Shown: piece by piece, positions 9,824 through 19,446 of the stretch
Layout of the letters: each line of letters starts with the position of its first letter
Numbering within the stretch: position 1 is the first letter of the stretch
Source: JAFARE01 sp963777285
GTDB lineage: Bacteria; Chloroflexota; Dormibacteria; Aeolococcales; Aeolococcaceae
DNA length: 64,000 nucleotides
Reading direction: 5' to 3'
NCBI GenBank assembly: GCA_963777285.1
Contig: CAVZPR010000002.1
Location: 930,001 to 994,000 of the forward strand
Position numbers and translations under genes: made by a program
The notes under the pieces: model-generated
What the model saw: the letters and a program-made list of their open reading frames with translations, nothing else
The model's database searches: none
What the model was told of the DNA's origin: nothing

Positions 9824-11343
9824 TGCGCGCGCTGCTCGGCGTCAGCGACCGCGCCGGCGTCGTGGACCTGGCGCGCGGGCTCGCCGGCTGCGGCGTCGAG
9901 CTGGTGGCCACCGACGGCACGCGCGCTTTGCTGCAGTCGCAGGGCATCGACGCCATCGCGGTGTCCGACGTCACGGGGCTTGCGGAGATGCTCGACGGCC
10001 GCGTCAAGACGCTGCATCCCGCGGTGCACGCGGGGATCCTGGCGCGCCGCGACGACCCCGGACACATGCGCCAGCTGGAGGAGCATGGATTCGCGCCCAT
10101 AGATCTCGTCGTCGTCAACCTGTACCCGTTCGCGGCGACGGTCGCCGCCGGAGCCGGCCACGACGCGGTGGTCGAGAAGATCGACATCGGCGGCCCCACG
10201 CTGATTCGCGCCGCCGCCAAGAACAGCGCGCACGTCGCGGTGCTCGTCGACCCCGGGCAGTACACGGACGTGCTCGACGAGCTGCGTGCGACGGGCGCCA
10301 TCTCCGATGCGACGCGAGCGCGCCTCGCGGCAGAGGCCTTCGCGCACGTGGCCGCGTACGACACCGCCGTCGCCGATTACCTGCGCTCTCCCGGCGCCGA
10401 GGGCATGCCCCGCGAGCTCACGGTCGGCGGTGCGCTGCTGCGCCACCTCCGCTACGGCGAGAACCCACACCAGGGGGGAGCGCTGTACGCGGTCGCCGGG
10501 CCTCCTGCCGGTCTGGCGCACGCAGTGCAGCTGCAGGGCCCCGAGCTCTCGTTCACCAACTGGCTCGACGTTGACGCGGCGCGACGGCTGGTGAGCGAGT
10601 TCGAGGAGCCGGCCGCCTGCATCGTCAAGCACACCAACCCGTGCGGCTTCGCGGTGGGACCGGACGCCGCCGCCGCCTACCGACGCGCGTACCTGTGTGA
10701 TCCGCGCGCCGCCTACGGCGGCATCGTCGGAATCAACCGCCCTCTCGACAGCGCCGTCGCCGAGGAGCTGGCCAAGACGTTCCTCGAGGCGGTGGTCTGC
10801 ACCGCCGTCGACGACGGAGCGGCCGCGGTGCTGCAGCGCAAACAGCGGCTGCGCGTCCTGGCGGTCGAGCGCCCCTCGTGCGCTTCGCAGCTCGACGTGC
10901 GCAGCGTGGACGGCGGCCTGCTGGTGCAGACCCAGGACCGCGTCTCCGTGGACCGGGCACGCATGACCGTGGCCAGCCGGCGCGCGCCCCAGGATGAGGA
11001 GTGGCGCGAGCTGCTGGTCGCCTGGCGCGTGTGCCGGCACGTCAAGTCGAACGCGGTCGTGGTGGTGCGCGACGGGATGGCGGTCGGCGTGGGGGCTGGC
11101 CAGATGTCACGCGTGGAGGCGGCCGAGCTGGCGGTGGCCCGGGCGGGCGAGGCGGCCGTGGGGGCCGCAGCGGCCTCTGACGCGTTCTTCCCCATGGCCG
11201 ACGGCCTGGAGGTGCTGGGGCGCGCCGGCGTCCGCTCGGTGATCCATCCCGGCGGCAGCAAGAACGATGCCGCGGTCATCGCCGCAGCCGACGCCCTCGG
11301 CATGGCGGTGGTGCACACCGGCGAACGCCACTTCCGCCACTGA
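9823..11343 (+). CDS. purH: Bifunctional AICAR formyltransferase / IMP cyclohydrolase
   Basis: 506 residues with the two expected domains: an N-terminal MGS-like IMP cyclohydrolase (RVKTLHPAVHAGILARRD near residue 60) and a C-terminal AICAR transformylase (FTNWLDVDAARRLV, then IVKHTNPCG near residue 268 with catalytic Lys/His). It carries out the last two steps to IMP. The ATG at 9823 forms TGATG with the purN stop; a GTG three bases upstream is possible. It ends the operon; purD, purE and purK are not in this window. Confidence 0.97.
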   Translation: MRALLGVSDRAGVVDLARGLAGCGVELVATDGTRALLQSQGIDAIAVSDVTGLAEMLDGRVKTLHPAVHAGILARRDDPGHMRQLEEHGFAPIDLVVVNLYPFAATVAAGAGHDAVVEKIDIGGPTLIRAAAKNSAHVAVLVDPGQYTDVLDELRATGAISDATRARLAAEAFAHVAAYDTAVADYLRSPGAEGMPRELTVGGALLRHLRYGENPHQGGALYAVAGPPAGLAHAVQLQGPELSFTNWLDVDAARRLVSEFEEPAACIVKHTNPCGFAVGPDAAAAYRRAYLCDPRAAYGGIVGINRPLDSAVAEELAKTFLEAVVCTAVDDGAAAVLQRKQRLRVLAVERPSCASQLDVRSVDGGLLVQTQDRVSVDRARMTVASRRAPQDEEWRELLVAWRVCRHVKSNAVVVVRDGMAVGVGAGQMSRVEAAELAVARAGEAAVGAAAASDAFFPMADGLEVLGRAGVRSVIHPGGSKNDAAVIAAADALGMAVVHTGERHFRH

Positions 11344-11381
11344 TCTTGGCCCGTGCGGGTCCTGCCGCCTCCGGGTACCCC

Positions 11382-11507
11382 GCGCGGCGGCGGGTCAGGC
11401 TCGACGGCGGCGTGTCGGAGCCGCGGTGGTCCCCGCGGCGAGGCCGAAGGCGAGACGGCGATGCCGTCGAGACCTGTCCGACGGAGGGCCCTGAACCGCC
11501 GCCGCGC
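11382..11507. repeat. Palindromic repeat, family B copy 1
   Basis: This lies in the gap between convergent purH and the dksA-like gene. Outer arms 11382-11399 and 11490-11507 are complementary at 17 of 18 positions. The inner core 11413-11477 is closely related to 21444-21510 and contains two hairpins (CCGCGG arms; GACGGC/GCCGTC). No T-tract follows, so it is not a simple intrinsic terminator. No gene is supported inside. Confidence 0.8.
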
Positions 11508-11523
11508 AGCGAGCGGCCTCTCG

Positions 11524-11901
11524 TTACCTCGAGCCGTTGCGGCGGAACTTCGCCAGCTTCGCCTGGTCGTCGATGCAGTAGCGCGCGGCGGGCATCGCCT
11601 CCAGCCGCGCCTCGGTGATCGACTGGCCGCACTCCTCGCACCGCCCGTACGTGCCGTCCTCGAGCTTGCGCAGCGCGGCGTCGATGTCGGCGATCTCCGA
11701 CTGGGCGTGGATCACCACGCTCTGATCGAGCTCCCGCTCCATCGTCTCCGTGGCCAGCTCGGCAGGGTGCTGGTCTGCTGAGGACAGCTCCCGCTCGGCC
11801 GCCTCCCGCGCCCCGGCGCTGAGGTGGTCCGCAGCCTCCCACACCTGCTCGAGGCGTCGGCGTGCGGCGAGGAGGCCCTGGCGGGCGGCTTCGGTGTCCA
11901 T
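11524..11901 (-). CDS. DksA/TraR-family zinc-finger protein
   Basis: 125 residues: an N-terminal coiled-coil (about 1-80, rich in Glu/Arg/Ala) followed by a DksA-type finger starting LEDGTYGRCEECGQSI. DksA/TraR proteins enter the RNA polymerase secondary channel and adjust rRNA and stress promoters. The first three zinc ligands are present (CEEC and the Cys of YCIDD), but the fourth, normally Cys, is Asp. Zinc could still bind with Asp or another ligand, or the finger may be weakened. The start ATG at 11901 begins directly with the coiled-coil. The 136 bp between it and glgB hold no gene. Confidence 0.85.
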   Translation of the reverse strand: MDTEAARQGLLAARRRLEQVWEAADHLSAGAREAAERELSSADQHPAELATETMERELDQSVVIHAQSEIADIDAALRKLEDGTYGRCEECGQSITEARLEAMPAARYCIDDQAKLAKFRRNGSR

Positions 11902-12037
11902 GGTTGCGTGTGACCCCCGGTGTAGCGAGATTCTCTGTCAGGCCGGTGGGCCGCAGCCGTCCCGCGAGGCGACGATTGGAGCCAACTTTCCCCCGACCAG
12001 CGGATCAGTTGCTGCAATTGTCGGGCTCGGCACCGGG

Positions 12038-14263
12038 TTAAGCAACGGGGGACGCCGTTTGGGGCTCGGGCGCAGCGGCGGGCGAGAGCCAGACGACCGC
12101 CAGCGGCGGCAGGGTCATGCGCGCCGACTGGGGGAACGCATGCCAGCGCACCGCCTCGGTGGCGATGCTCCCCAGGTTGCCGGCGCCGCTGCCGCCGTAC
12201 CCCTCGGCGTCGGTGTTGAGCACCTCGTTCCAGCGACCGGCCAGTGGCAGTCCCACGCGGTAGCCGTGATGCACGACCGGAGAGAAGTTGGCCACGCAGG
12301 CCAGCCCCGGGTGGCCGTGGCGGTCGCGGCGCACGAAGGCGATGACGTTCTGGTCGGCGTTGCCGGCGTCGATCCACTGGAAGCCGTCGGAGCGGTCGTC
12401 GAGCTCGTGGAGCGCGGGGACCTCGCGGTAGCGCGCGTTCACGTCGGCGACCAGCTGCAGCACACCACCGTGCTCCGGCACGTCGAGCAGCGCCCAGGGC
12501 AGCGCTGCGTCGTGCGACCACTCGCCGGGCTGCGCCATCTCCCCGCCCATGAACAGCAGCTTCTTGCCCGGGTGCGCCCACATCCATCCGTACAACGCGC
12601 GCAGGTTGGCGAACCTTTGCCAGGGGTCGCCCGCGACCTTGCCCAGCAGCGACCCCTTGAGGTGGACCACCTCGTCGTGCGACAGCGGCAGGATGAAGTT
12701 CTCCGACCACGCATACCAGAGCCCGAACGTGATCTTCTGGTGGTGGTAGCGACGGAACACCGGATCCTGCGCGACGTAGTCGAGCGTGTCGTGCATCCAG
12801 CCCATGTTCCACTTGAAGCTGAAGCCCAGGCCGCCGGCTCCGGTGGGGCGCGACACGCCCGGCCACGCCGTCGATTCCTCCGCCACGGTGATCACCCCGG
12901 GGTAGTCACGCGGCAGCTGCTCGTTGACCTCGCGGAGCAGCGAGATCGCCTCCAGGTTCTCGCGCCCGCCGTAGCGATTCGGCACCCATTGTCCCGGCGC
13001 ACGCGAATAGTCGAGGTACAGCATCGACGCCACCGCGTCGACGCGCAGCCCGTCGACATGGAACTCTTCAGCCCAGTAGCGCGCGTTGGCGACGAGGAAG
13101 TTGCGAACCTCGTTGCGTCCGTAGTCGAACACGTACGTGCCCCAGTCCGGGTGCTCGCCGCGACGCGGATCCGGGTCCTCGTACAGCGGAGTTCCGTCGA
13201 AACGAGCCAGCGCCCAGTCATCACGCGGGAAATGGGCCGGCACCCAGTCGAGGATCACCCCGATGCCGCGCTGGTGCAGGTGGTCGACGAAGAAGCGAAA
13301 ATCGTCCGGCGTGCCGTGGCGCGCCGTGGGCGCGTAGTAGCCGGTCACCTGATAGCCCCACGATCCGCCGAACGGGTGCTCCATGACCGGCAGCAGCTCG
13401 ACGTGGGTGAAGCCCGCGCGCGCGCAGTGCGCGGCGAGCAGCGGGGCGATGTCCCTGTAGCCGAGCACCGCGCCGCCGGCGCCTCGCTGCCACGAACCCA
13501 GGTGGACCTCGTAGATCGAGAGCGGCGCCGAGCGCGGCTCCCACTTGGCGCGCGCTTTGAGCCACGCCTCGTCGCCCCAGGCGTAGGTCGATTCCTCGAC
13601 CACGCTCGCCGTCGCCGGCGGCCGTTCCGCCGCCCGCGCCATGGGGTCGGCCTTGAGCGCCCGCTGGCCGTTGGCGCGGGTGACCAGGAACTTGTAGCGC
13701 GTGCCAGCGCCGACGCCGGGGGCGAACAGCTCGAAGACCCCCGAGTCACCCAGGCCGCGCATCGGCCAGGTGCGGGGATTCCAGTAGTTGGCGTCACCGA
13801 CCAGCTGGACGCCGCGCGCGTGTGGCGCCCAGACGGAGAACGCGGTGCCGCGCACACCCTGATGCTCGATCACGCGCGCGCCGAGCTTGCGCCACAGCTC
13901 CCTGTGCGTTCCCTCGCCGATCAGGTGCAGGTCGAGCTCGCCCAGCGTCGGCTGAAAGCGGTATGGATCCTCCGCCTCCCAGGCGGCGGCAGCGGTGCGG
14001 AACCGCAGCCGGTAGCCGGCGAGGCGCGCCACCGGCACGCGTGCCTCGAACAGCCCACCGCCGGCGACGCGCTCCATGGCCACGACACCTCCGGGGTGGG
14101 CCACGCTCGCCTCGATCGCCTCCGGGTGGAACGCGCGCACCACGGTGACGTCACCGTCAGGGTGCGCACCCAGCACGCGATGGGGGTCGCGGTGCGTCCC
14201 CTGTGCCAGGCTCTCGGCCTCCTCGGTCCAGCCGCGTGCCTCAGTCCCGGACGGCATCGGCAC
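12038..14263 (-). CDS. glgB: 1,4-alpha-glucan branching enzyme (GH13)
   Basis: 741 residues. GlgB adds alpha-1,6 branches to the glucan made by GlgE. An N-terminal glucan-binding beta-sandwich (about 15-110), a second CBM48 domain with FSVWAPHARGVQLVGD, a (beta/alpha)8 catalytic domain and a C-terminal sheet are present. The nucleophile Asp is in GLRVDAVASMLY (about residue 407), the acid Glu in VITVAEESTAWPG (about 460), and the transition-state Asp in PLSHDEVVH. GTG at 14263 overlaps the mak 3' end by 23 nt; ATG at 14257 is an alternative. Last gene of the GlgE-pathway operon. Confidence 0.96.
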   Translation of the reverse strand: MPMPSGTEARGWTEEAESLAQGTHRDPHRVLGAHPDGDVTVVRAFHPEAIEASVAHPGGVVAMERVAGGGLFEARVPVARLAGYRLRFRTAAAAWEAEDPYRFQPTLGELDLHLIGEGTHRELWRKLGARVIEHQGVRGTAFSVWAPHARGVQLVGDANYWNPRTWPMRGLGDSGVFELFAPGVGAGTRYKFLVTRANGQRALKADPMARAAERPPATASVVEESTYAWGDEAWLKARAKWEPRSAPLSIYEVHLGSWQRGAGGAVLGYRDIAPLLAAHCARAGFTHVELLPVMEHPFGGSWGYQVTGYYAPTARHGTPDDFRFFVDHLHQRGIGVILDWVPAHFPRDDWALARFDGTPLYEDPDPRRGEHPDWGTYVFDYGRNEVRNFLVANARYWAEEFHVDGLRVDAVASMLYLDYSRAPGQWVPNRYGGRENLEAISLLREVNEQLPRDYPGVITVAEESTAWPGVSRPTGAGGLGFSFKWNMGWMHDTLDYVAQDPVFRRYHHQKITFGLWYAWSENFILPLSHDEVVHLKGSLLGKVAGDPWQRFANLRALYGWMWAHPGKKLLFMGGEMAQPGEWSHDAALPWALLDVPEHGGVLQLVADVNARYREVPALHELDDRSDGFQWIDAGNADQNVIAFVRRDRHGHPGLACVANFSPVVHHGYRVGLPLAGRWNEVLNTDAEGYGGSGAGNLGSIATEAVRWHAFPQSARMTLPPLAVVWLSPAAAPEPQTASPVA

Positions 14264-15776
14264 GTCGCAGAAAGCGCAGCGGGATCGCGGCCCAGGTGGG
14301 CCGGTGGCCCAGCTCGTAGCGCACCTCGTACACGGCCTTTTGCACCTCGAAGGCGCGGCAGAGGGTGAGCGCAGCGTCGACCGGGGGGAGCAGCGGTGTG
14401 CCGCGCACAGCTGTCACGTACGCGTCCCAGAATGCGGCGCGGTTGCGACGCGCCCATTCGTCGCCAAAGGCCATCAGCCCCTCCCAGTCGGTGCTCTCCG
14501 GCATGACGCGTTCGGTGAGGGCGACGGCGGCTGCGTAGTCGAAGGAACGCAGCATGCCGGCGACGTCACGCAACGGCGACGCGAGCGCGCGGCGCTCCGC
14601 GGGCGTGCGGCCCGGCTCGCCCTCGAAGTCGAGAATGATCCAGCCGGAGTCGACCCGCAGCGTCTGCCCCAGGTGCAGATCGCCGTGCACGCGTGTGCGC
14701 AACCCACCCGGCTGCACGATGCGCAGCGCGTCGAAGTCGGCGCAGATGGAGTCGCGCGACTCGCGCAGGTGCCGCAGCGGCGCGGACCCGGTCGCGAGGA
14801 GCGCGTCCAATTCGGCGGTCATGGCGTCGGCCAGCGTCGCAAGGTCGGCGCGCGTCAGCGGCTCCGCTCGCATCCCCGCCCCGGTGCTCGCGGCCAGCGC
14901 AGCGTGCATCTCGGCGATCACGGTGCCCAGGCGGCCCGCCTCACCGACGAACGCGCCACCCTGGCCGGCCACCAGCGCCTCCGCGTCGTGGCGACCGGTC
15001 GCCACGGATTCCTCAGCGTCCGCGTACAGGTCGCGCAGCGACGTCAGCGCCAGCGCCCAGCCGTCGCTGCTGTTGCGCAGGTACGGCTGCATCAGCACGA
15101 GCGGTGCCGGCGCGCGGTCACCCTGGCCGTACATGACGTCGGCGAGGATCGGCGCGATGTGGGTGAACCCGCCTGCGGCCAGCGCGGTCGCCATCTCCAG
15201 CTCGTGGGACGGACCCGGCTCGATGCGACGCAGGTGCTTGAGGAACATGCCGTCGCCCACCTCGAGGGACGTGTTGGTCTGCTCCACCGTCAGGACGCGC
15301 ACCCATGGCGTGTCCGTGTCCTCGAGCCGTCCCGGATCCGGGCACTCGCAGCGCAGCTCGCCCGCCGCGGTGGCGATCGTGCGGCGCTCGCGAATCGCGG
15401 CCCACAGCCAGTGGATGTAGGCCGGATCACCGAGGGCGTCGTACAGGATGCGGCCGTCTCCGGGTTCGCTCAGCGTGGTGATCATGAACGCCGGCGCCCG
15501 CTCCGCGAGCGCGTCACCCACGGGGCGGAGTCCGAGCGGCAGCGCGTAGCTGCGCGTCCGAGAGTCCTCGTACGTCACGCGCACCACGGTGAAGATGACA
15601 GTGACGTCGGGTGACGCGACGAGCACGGCGGCGTCGGCGAAATGCACGTCGCGCGCCGCGCTGTCCTGCGCGCCGGACCAGCGCTGGCGTCCGATGTAGG
15701 CGCCCACCTCGGTGTTGGCCTGCTCCAATCCCAGGTCGGCGACGATCGTCTCCACCGACGCGGTCCCTGTGCTCAC
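14241..15776 (-). CDS. mak: Maltokinase (Mak/Pep2)
   Basis: 511 residues. It phosphorylates maltose with ATP to maltose-1-phosphate, the GlgE substrate. The kinase-like C-terminal lobe has VHGDLHLGQTLR (catalytic Asp loop) and IILDFEGEPGR (metal-binding Asp), the hallmark pair of the aminoglycoside-phosphotransferase-like maltokinases. GTG at 15776 overlaps the treS stop (GTGA). It is a free-standing enzyme rather than the TreS-Mak fusion seen in some bacteria. Confidence 0.94.
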   Translation of the reverse strand: MSTGTASVETIVADLGLEQANTEVGAYIGRQRWSGAQDSAARDVHFADAAVLVASPDVTVIFTVVRVTYEDSRTRSYALPLGLRPVGDALAERAPAFMITTLSEPGDGRILYDALGDPAYIHWLWAAIRERRTIATAAGELRCECPDPGRLEDTDTPWVRVLTVEQTNTSLEVGDGMFLKHLRRIEPGPSHELEMATALAAGGFTHIAPILADVMYGQGDRAPAPLVLMQPYLRNSSDGWALALTSLRDLYADAEESVATGRHDAEALVAGQGGAFVGEAGRLGTVIAEMHAALAASTGAGMRAEPLTRADLATLADAMTAELDALLATGSAPLRHLRESRDSICADFDALRIVQPGGLRTRVHGDLHLGQTLRVDSGWIILDFEGEPGRTPAERRALASPLRDVAGMLRSFDYAAAVALTERVMPESTDWEGLMAFGDEWARRNRAAFWDAYVTAVRGTPLLPPVDAALTLCRAFEVQKAVYEVRYELGHRPTWAAIPLRFLRRADAVRD

Positions 15777-17467
15777 CGGTCGACGTGCTCGAGTGTGAAC
15801 CAGTAGAACCCATGCGGACCCATGGTGAGCAGGTAGGGCAGCTCACCGATGCGGGGGAAGTGCACGTGGCCCAGCATCTCCACCGGCGTCATGCCGGCGA
15901 AGCGGCGCAGGTCAAGCTCCACCGGCTGGGCGAAGCGGGACAGATTGTTGACGCACAGCACAACATGGTCATCGAGCGTACGCAGGAATGCAAATACGGA
16001 CGGGTTCGCGGCATCGAGCGCTTCAAACGACCCCTCGCCGAACACCGGCCAGCGCTTGCGCACCGCGACGAAGCGGCGCAGCCAGTGGAGCAACGAGGAC
16101 TCGTTGCGCCGCTGCTGCGAGACGTTGCAGGCCGCGTAGCCGTACACCGGGTCCATGAGCGGGGGCAGGTGGAGCATGGCGAAGTCGGCGCGGCTGAACC
16201 CTCCGTTGCGGTCTTCGCTCCACTGCATCGGCGTGCGCACCCCGTCGCGGTCGCCGAGGTACACGTTGTCTCCCATGCCGATCTCGTCACCGTAATAGAG
16301 GATGGGTGAGCCGGGGAGCGAGAGCAGCATTCCGTAGAACAGTTCCATCTGGCGCCGCCCGTTGTTGAGCAGCGGCGCGAGGCGGCGGCGGATGCCGAGG
16401 TTCAACTTCATGCGCGGGTCGCGCGCGTACTCCGCGTACATGTAGTCGCGCTCCTCGTCCGACACCATCTCCAGCGTCAGCTCGTCGTGGTTGCGAAGAA
16501 AGATGCCCCACTGGCCACCGGACGGCAGCGAGGGGGTGCGCTCCAGGATCTCGGTGACCGGATAGCGCTGCTCGCGCCGCAGGCCCATGAACATGCGCGG
16601 CATCAGCGGGAAGTGAAAGCACATGTGGCACTCGGGCCGCTCCGGCGATCCGAAGTAGTCGACCACGTCCTCCGGCCACTGATTGGCTTCGGCGAGCAGG
16701 ACCTTGTTCGCGTACTCGCGATCGACGGTGGCGCGCAGGTCGGCGAGAAACTCGTGCGTCTCGGGCAGGTTCTCCCCGCTGGTTCCCTCGCGTTCGAAGA
16801 GGTACGGCACGGCGTCGAGGCGGAACCCGTCCATCCCCAGGTCCAGCCAGAAGCGGCAGATGTTGACGATCTCCTCGCGCACCCGCGGGTTGTCGTAGTT
16901 GAGGTCCGGCTGGTGGCTGAAGAAGCGATGCCAGAAGAACGCGCCCGCCTGCTCGTCCCAGCTCCAGTTCGACGTCTCCGAGTCGAGGAAGATGATGCGG
17001 GCGTCGGCGTACCGCGTCGGCGTGTCGGACCAGACGTACCAGTCACGGAACGGGTTGTCGGGCGACGAGCGGGCCTGCTGGAACCAGGGGTGCTGGTCGG
17101 ACGTGTGGTTGATGACCAGGTCCATGATCACGCGCATCCCCCGCTCGTGGGCCTCGTCCACGAAGTGGCGCACATCGTCGACCGTTCCGTAGTCGGGATG
17201 CACGTCGTAGTAGTCGGAGATGTCGTAGCCGCCGTCGCGCATCGGGCTCTGGTTGAAGGGAAGGAGCCAGATGCAGTCCACGCCCAGCCACTGCAGGTAG
17301 TCGAGCCGGCTGATCAGACCGGTGAAGTCACCGACGCCGTCGTCGTTGCCGTCCATGAAGGCGCGCACCAGCAACTCGTAGAAAACCGCGTGACGGAACC
17401 ACATGGGCTCCGGCGTAGCCGCCGTGATCTGCGCCGCGGGCGCGGCCGTCGTCAGTGCGTCGCTCAC
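15773..17467 (-). CDS. treS: Trehalose synthase (maltose alpha-D-glucosyltransferase)
   Basis: 564 residues, GH13. TreS interconverts trehalose and maltose; here it feeds maltose to Mak. The N-terminal signature is MWFRHAVFYELLVRAFMDGN. The catalytic residues are the Asp of GFRLDAVPYLF (about 218), the Glu of LLAEANQWP (about 258) and the Asp of LRNHDELTLEM (about 328). GTG at 17467 overlaps the glgE stop (GTGA); the frame is open a further 25 codons upstream, but that stretch lies in glgE and is not conserved in type. Confidence 0.95.
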   Translation of the reverse strand: MSDALTTAAPAAQITAATPEPMWFRHAVFYELLVRAFMDGNDDGVGDFTGLISRLDYLQWLGVDCIWLLPFNQSPMRDGGYDISDYYDVHPDYGTVDDVRHFVDEAHERGMRVIMDLVINHTSDQHPWFQQARSSPDNPFRDWYVWSDTPTRYADARIIFLDSETSNWSWDEQAGAFFWHRFFSHQPDLNYDNPRVREEIVNICRFWLDLGMDGFRLDAVPYLFEREGTSGENLPETHEFLADLRATVDREYANKVLLAEANQWPEDVVDYFGSPERPECHMCFHFPLMPRMFMGLRREQRYPVTEILERTPSLPSGGQWGIFLRNHDELTLEMVSDEERDYMYAEYARDPRMKLNLGIRRRLAPLLNNGRRQMELFYGMLLSLPGSPILYYGDEIGMGDNVYLGDRDGVRTPMQWSEDRNGGFSRADFAMLHLPPLMDPVYGYAACNVSQQRRNESSLLHWLRRFVAVRKRWPVFGEGSFEALDAANPSVFAFLRTLDDHVVLCVNNLSRFAQPVELDLRRFAGMTPVEMLGHVHFPRIGELPYLLTMGPHGFYWFTLEHVDR

Positions 17468-19446
17468 TGCTGCCGGAGATGCAGGATATGGGCGGGCTGC
17501 AGCGCCGGGTCGAGGCGTACGTAATTGGCGGCTCCCTGCCACACGTACGTTGCACCGGTCAGCTCATCGTGCGCCTGGAAGGCGCGGTCGGCGGCGATGC
17601 CGACGGCGTCGAGGTCCAGCCACGTCACCCCCTCCTGGGCGGAGAAGGGATCCAGGTTGACCACCAGCAGCAGCACGTCGGCGTGGTCGACGCTGGCTCG
17701 GCTGACGCAGAGCATCGCCTCATTGCCGATGTGGTGCAGGCGCAGCGTGTCCAGCTGGGCGATGGCGCCGCGGTGGTGACGGCGGATCTGGTTGAGCCGC
17801 GCCACCAGCGGCGCCAGCGACGGCTGCTCCCAGTCGCGGGGCTTCAGCTGGTACTTCTCGGAATCCAGGTACTCCTCGCTGCCCTCGCGCACCGCCACGT
17901 TCTCGCCCAGCTCGTAGCCGCTGTACATGCCCCAGGAGGGGCAGGTGATCGCCGCCAGCGCCGCGCGCAGGCGGAACGCCGCCGGGCCCCCGTGCTGCAG
18001 CGTGGCGTGCAGGATGTCCGGCGTGTTCACCCAGAAGTTCGGCCGGAACCAGTCGACCTGGTCGGTTTGTGACAGCTCGTGCAGATACTCGCTGAGCTCC
18101 CACTTGCTGTTGCGCCACGTGAAGTAGGTGTACGACTGCGAGAAGCCGATCTTGGCGAGCCGCTGCATCACCGCCGGCCGGGTGAACGCCTCGGCCAGGA
18201 ACACGACGTCCGGGTGGCGCCGGCGCACCTCGGCGATGAGCCACTGCCAGAAGCGGAACGGCTTGGTGTGCGGGTTGTCGACACGAAAGATGCGCACCCC
18301 GTGCTTGATCCAAAAGAGCATCACGTCTCGCAGCGCCGCCCACAGCGAGTCGGCGTCGCGGCTGTCGAAGTCGAGCGGGTAGATGTCCTGGTACCGCTTC
18401 GGGGGATTCTCCGCGTAGCGGATGGAGCCGTCGGCGCGGTGCTTGAACCAGTCGGGGTGCTGCCGCACCCAGGGGTGGTCCGGGCTGCACTGCAGCGCGT
18501 AGTCGAGCGCGACCTCGAGCCCCGCTTCGCGTGCCGCGGCGACGAAGCGGTCGAAGTCGCGGAGCGTGCCCAGCTCGGGATTGACCGCGTCGTGCCCTCC
18601 GGCGGCCGACCCGATCGCCCACGGGCTTCCCGGGTCGCCCGGTGCGCACTCCAGGGAGTTGTTGCGTCCCTTGCGAAACGTCTCGCCGATGGGGTGGATG
18701 GGCGGCAGATAGAGGACGTCGAACCCCATGCGCGCGATCGCCGGGAGCCGGCGCGCGGCGGTGGCGAAGGTGCCGCTGCGCGGTGGCTCCGCGCCCTCGG
18801 ACCGGGGGAACATCTCGTACCACGCGGACATGCCGGCGTGCTCCCGGTCCACCCACAGCGGGAACGGGCCCGCCAGCGTGGCGTGGGCGCGATCCGCCGT
18901 GCGCCGCATCAGGGCGACGGTCGCGGGACGCGACGCGGCCCGCAGCCGCTGCTGTGCCGGTCGCCGCCGGGCAAGCGCCGCCGCCAGCGCGGCGAGGGCG
19001 CTGCGGTCCGCCTCGCGCAAACCCGAGCGGCGGGCCCGCCGCGACGCGATGGCCGCGCCCTCGGCGAACTCTGCCTCGACGTCCTGTCCGGCTTCGAGGC
19101 GGATGCGCAGGTCGCGCAGCCAGGCCCCGTACTCGTCCGGCACGCCTCCGATCGCGAAGCTCCACTCCCCGGTGCGGGGGAAGCTGACGCGGGCGGCGAA
19201 CCGGTCGTTGCCCAGAGGCTCAAACGGCTGCTCACGCCAGCCACGCGGGGGCCTCGCGGGCGCCAGGCCGGCCTCCCTGCCGGGGCCGGACCAGACCCAC
19301 GCCAGCACGGGGTCGTGGCCGTCGAGCACCAGGGTCGCGCTGACCAGCAGGGGGATCCCGACGGTCGCCTTGGCGGGCAGCTCGCCGCCGTCCACGACGG
19401 GCCGCGTCCGGTCGACCACCACCCGCCGGCGATCGGCCCTCACCAC
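17464..19446 (-). CDS. glgE: Alpha-1,4-glucan:maltose-1-phosphate maltosyltransferase GlgE
   Basis: 660 residues. GlgE transfers maltosyl units from maltose-1-phosphate onto growing alpha-1,4-glucan. N-terminal beta domain (about 1-190), then the GH13_3 barrel with YEMFPRSEG, the nucleophile Asp in IFRVDNPHTKPF (about 386) and the acid/base Glu in VFLAEAFTRP (about 413). First gene of the glgE-treS-mak-glgB operon, all four overlapping. GTG at 19446 follows an AGGGG ribosome site; the next codon is also GTG. A possible -10 (TAGGTT, 19515-19510) lies about 63 nt upstream. Confidence 0.96.
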   Translation of the reverse strand: MVRADRRRVVVDRTRPVVDGGELPAKATVGIPLLVSATLVLDGHDPVLAWVWSGPGREAGLAPARPPRGWREQPFEPLGNDRFAARVSFPRTGEWSFAIGGVPDEYGAWLRDLRIRLEAGQDVEAEFAEGAAIASRRARRSGLREADRSALAALAAALARRRPAQQRLRAASRPATVALMRRTADRAHATLAGPFPLWVDREHAGMSAWYEMFPRSEGAEPPRSGTFATAARRLPAIARMGFDVLYLPPIHPIGETFRKGRNNSLECAPGDPGSPWAIGSAAGGHDAVNPELGTLRDFDRFVAAAREAGLEVALDYALQCSPDHPWVRQHPDWFKHRADGSIRYAENPPKRYQDIYPLDFDSRDADSLWAALRDVMLFWIKHGVRIFRVDNPHTKPFRFWQWLIAEVRRRHPDVVFLAEAFTRPAVMQRLAKIGFSQSYTYFTWRNSKWELSEYLHELSQTDQVDWFRPNFWVNTPDILHATLQHGGPAAFRLRAALAAITCPSWGMYSGYELGENVAVREGSEEYLDSEKYQLKPRDWEQPSLAPLVARLNQIRRHHRGAIAQLDTLRLHHIGNEAMLCVSRASVDHADVLLLVVNLDPFSAQEGVTWLDLDAVGIAADRAFQAHDELTGATYVWQGAANYVRLDPALQPAHILHLRQQ

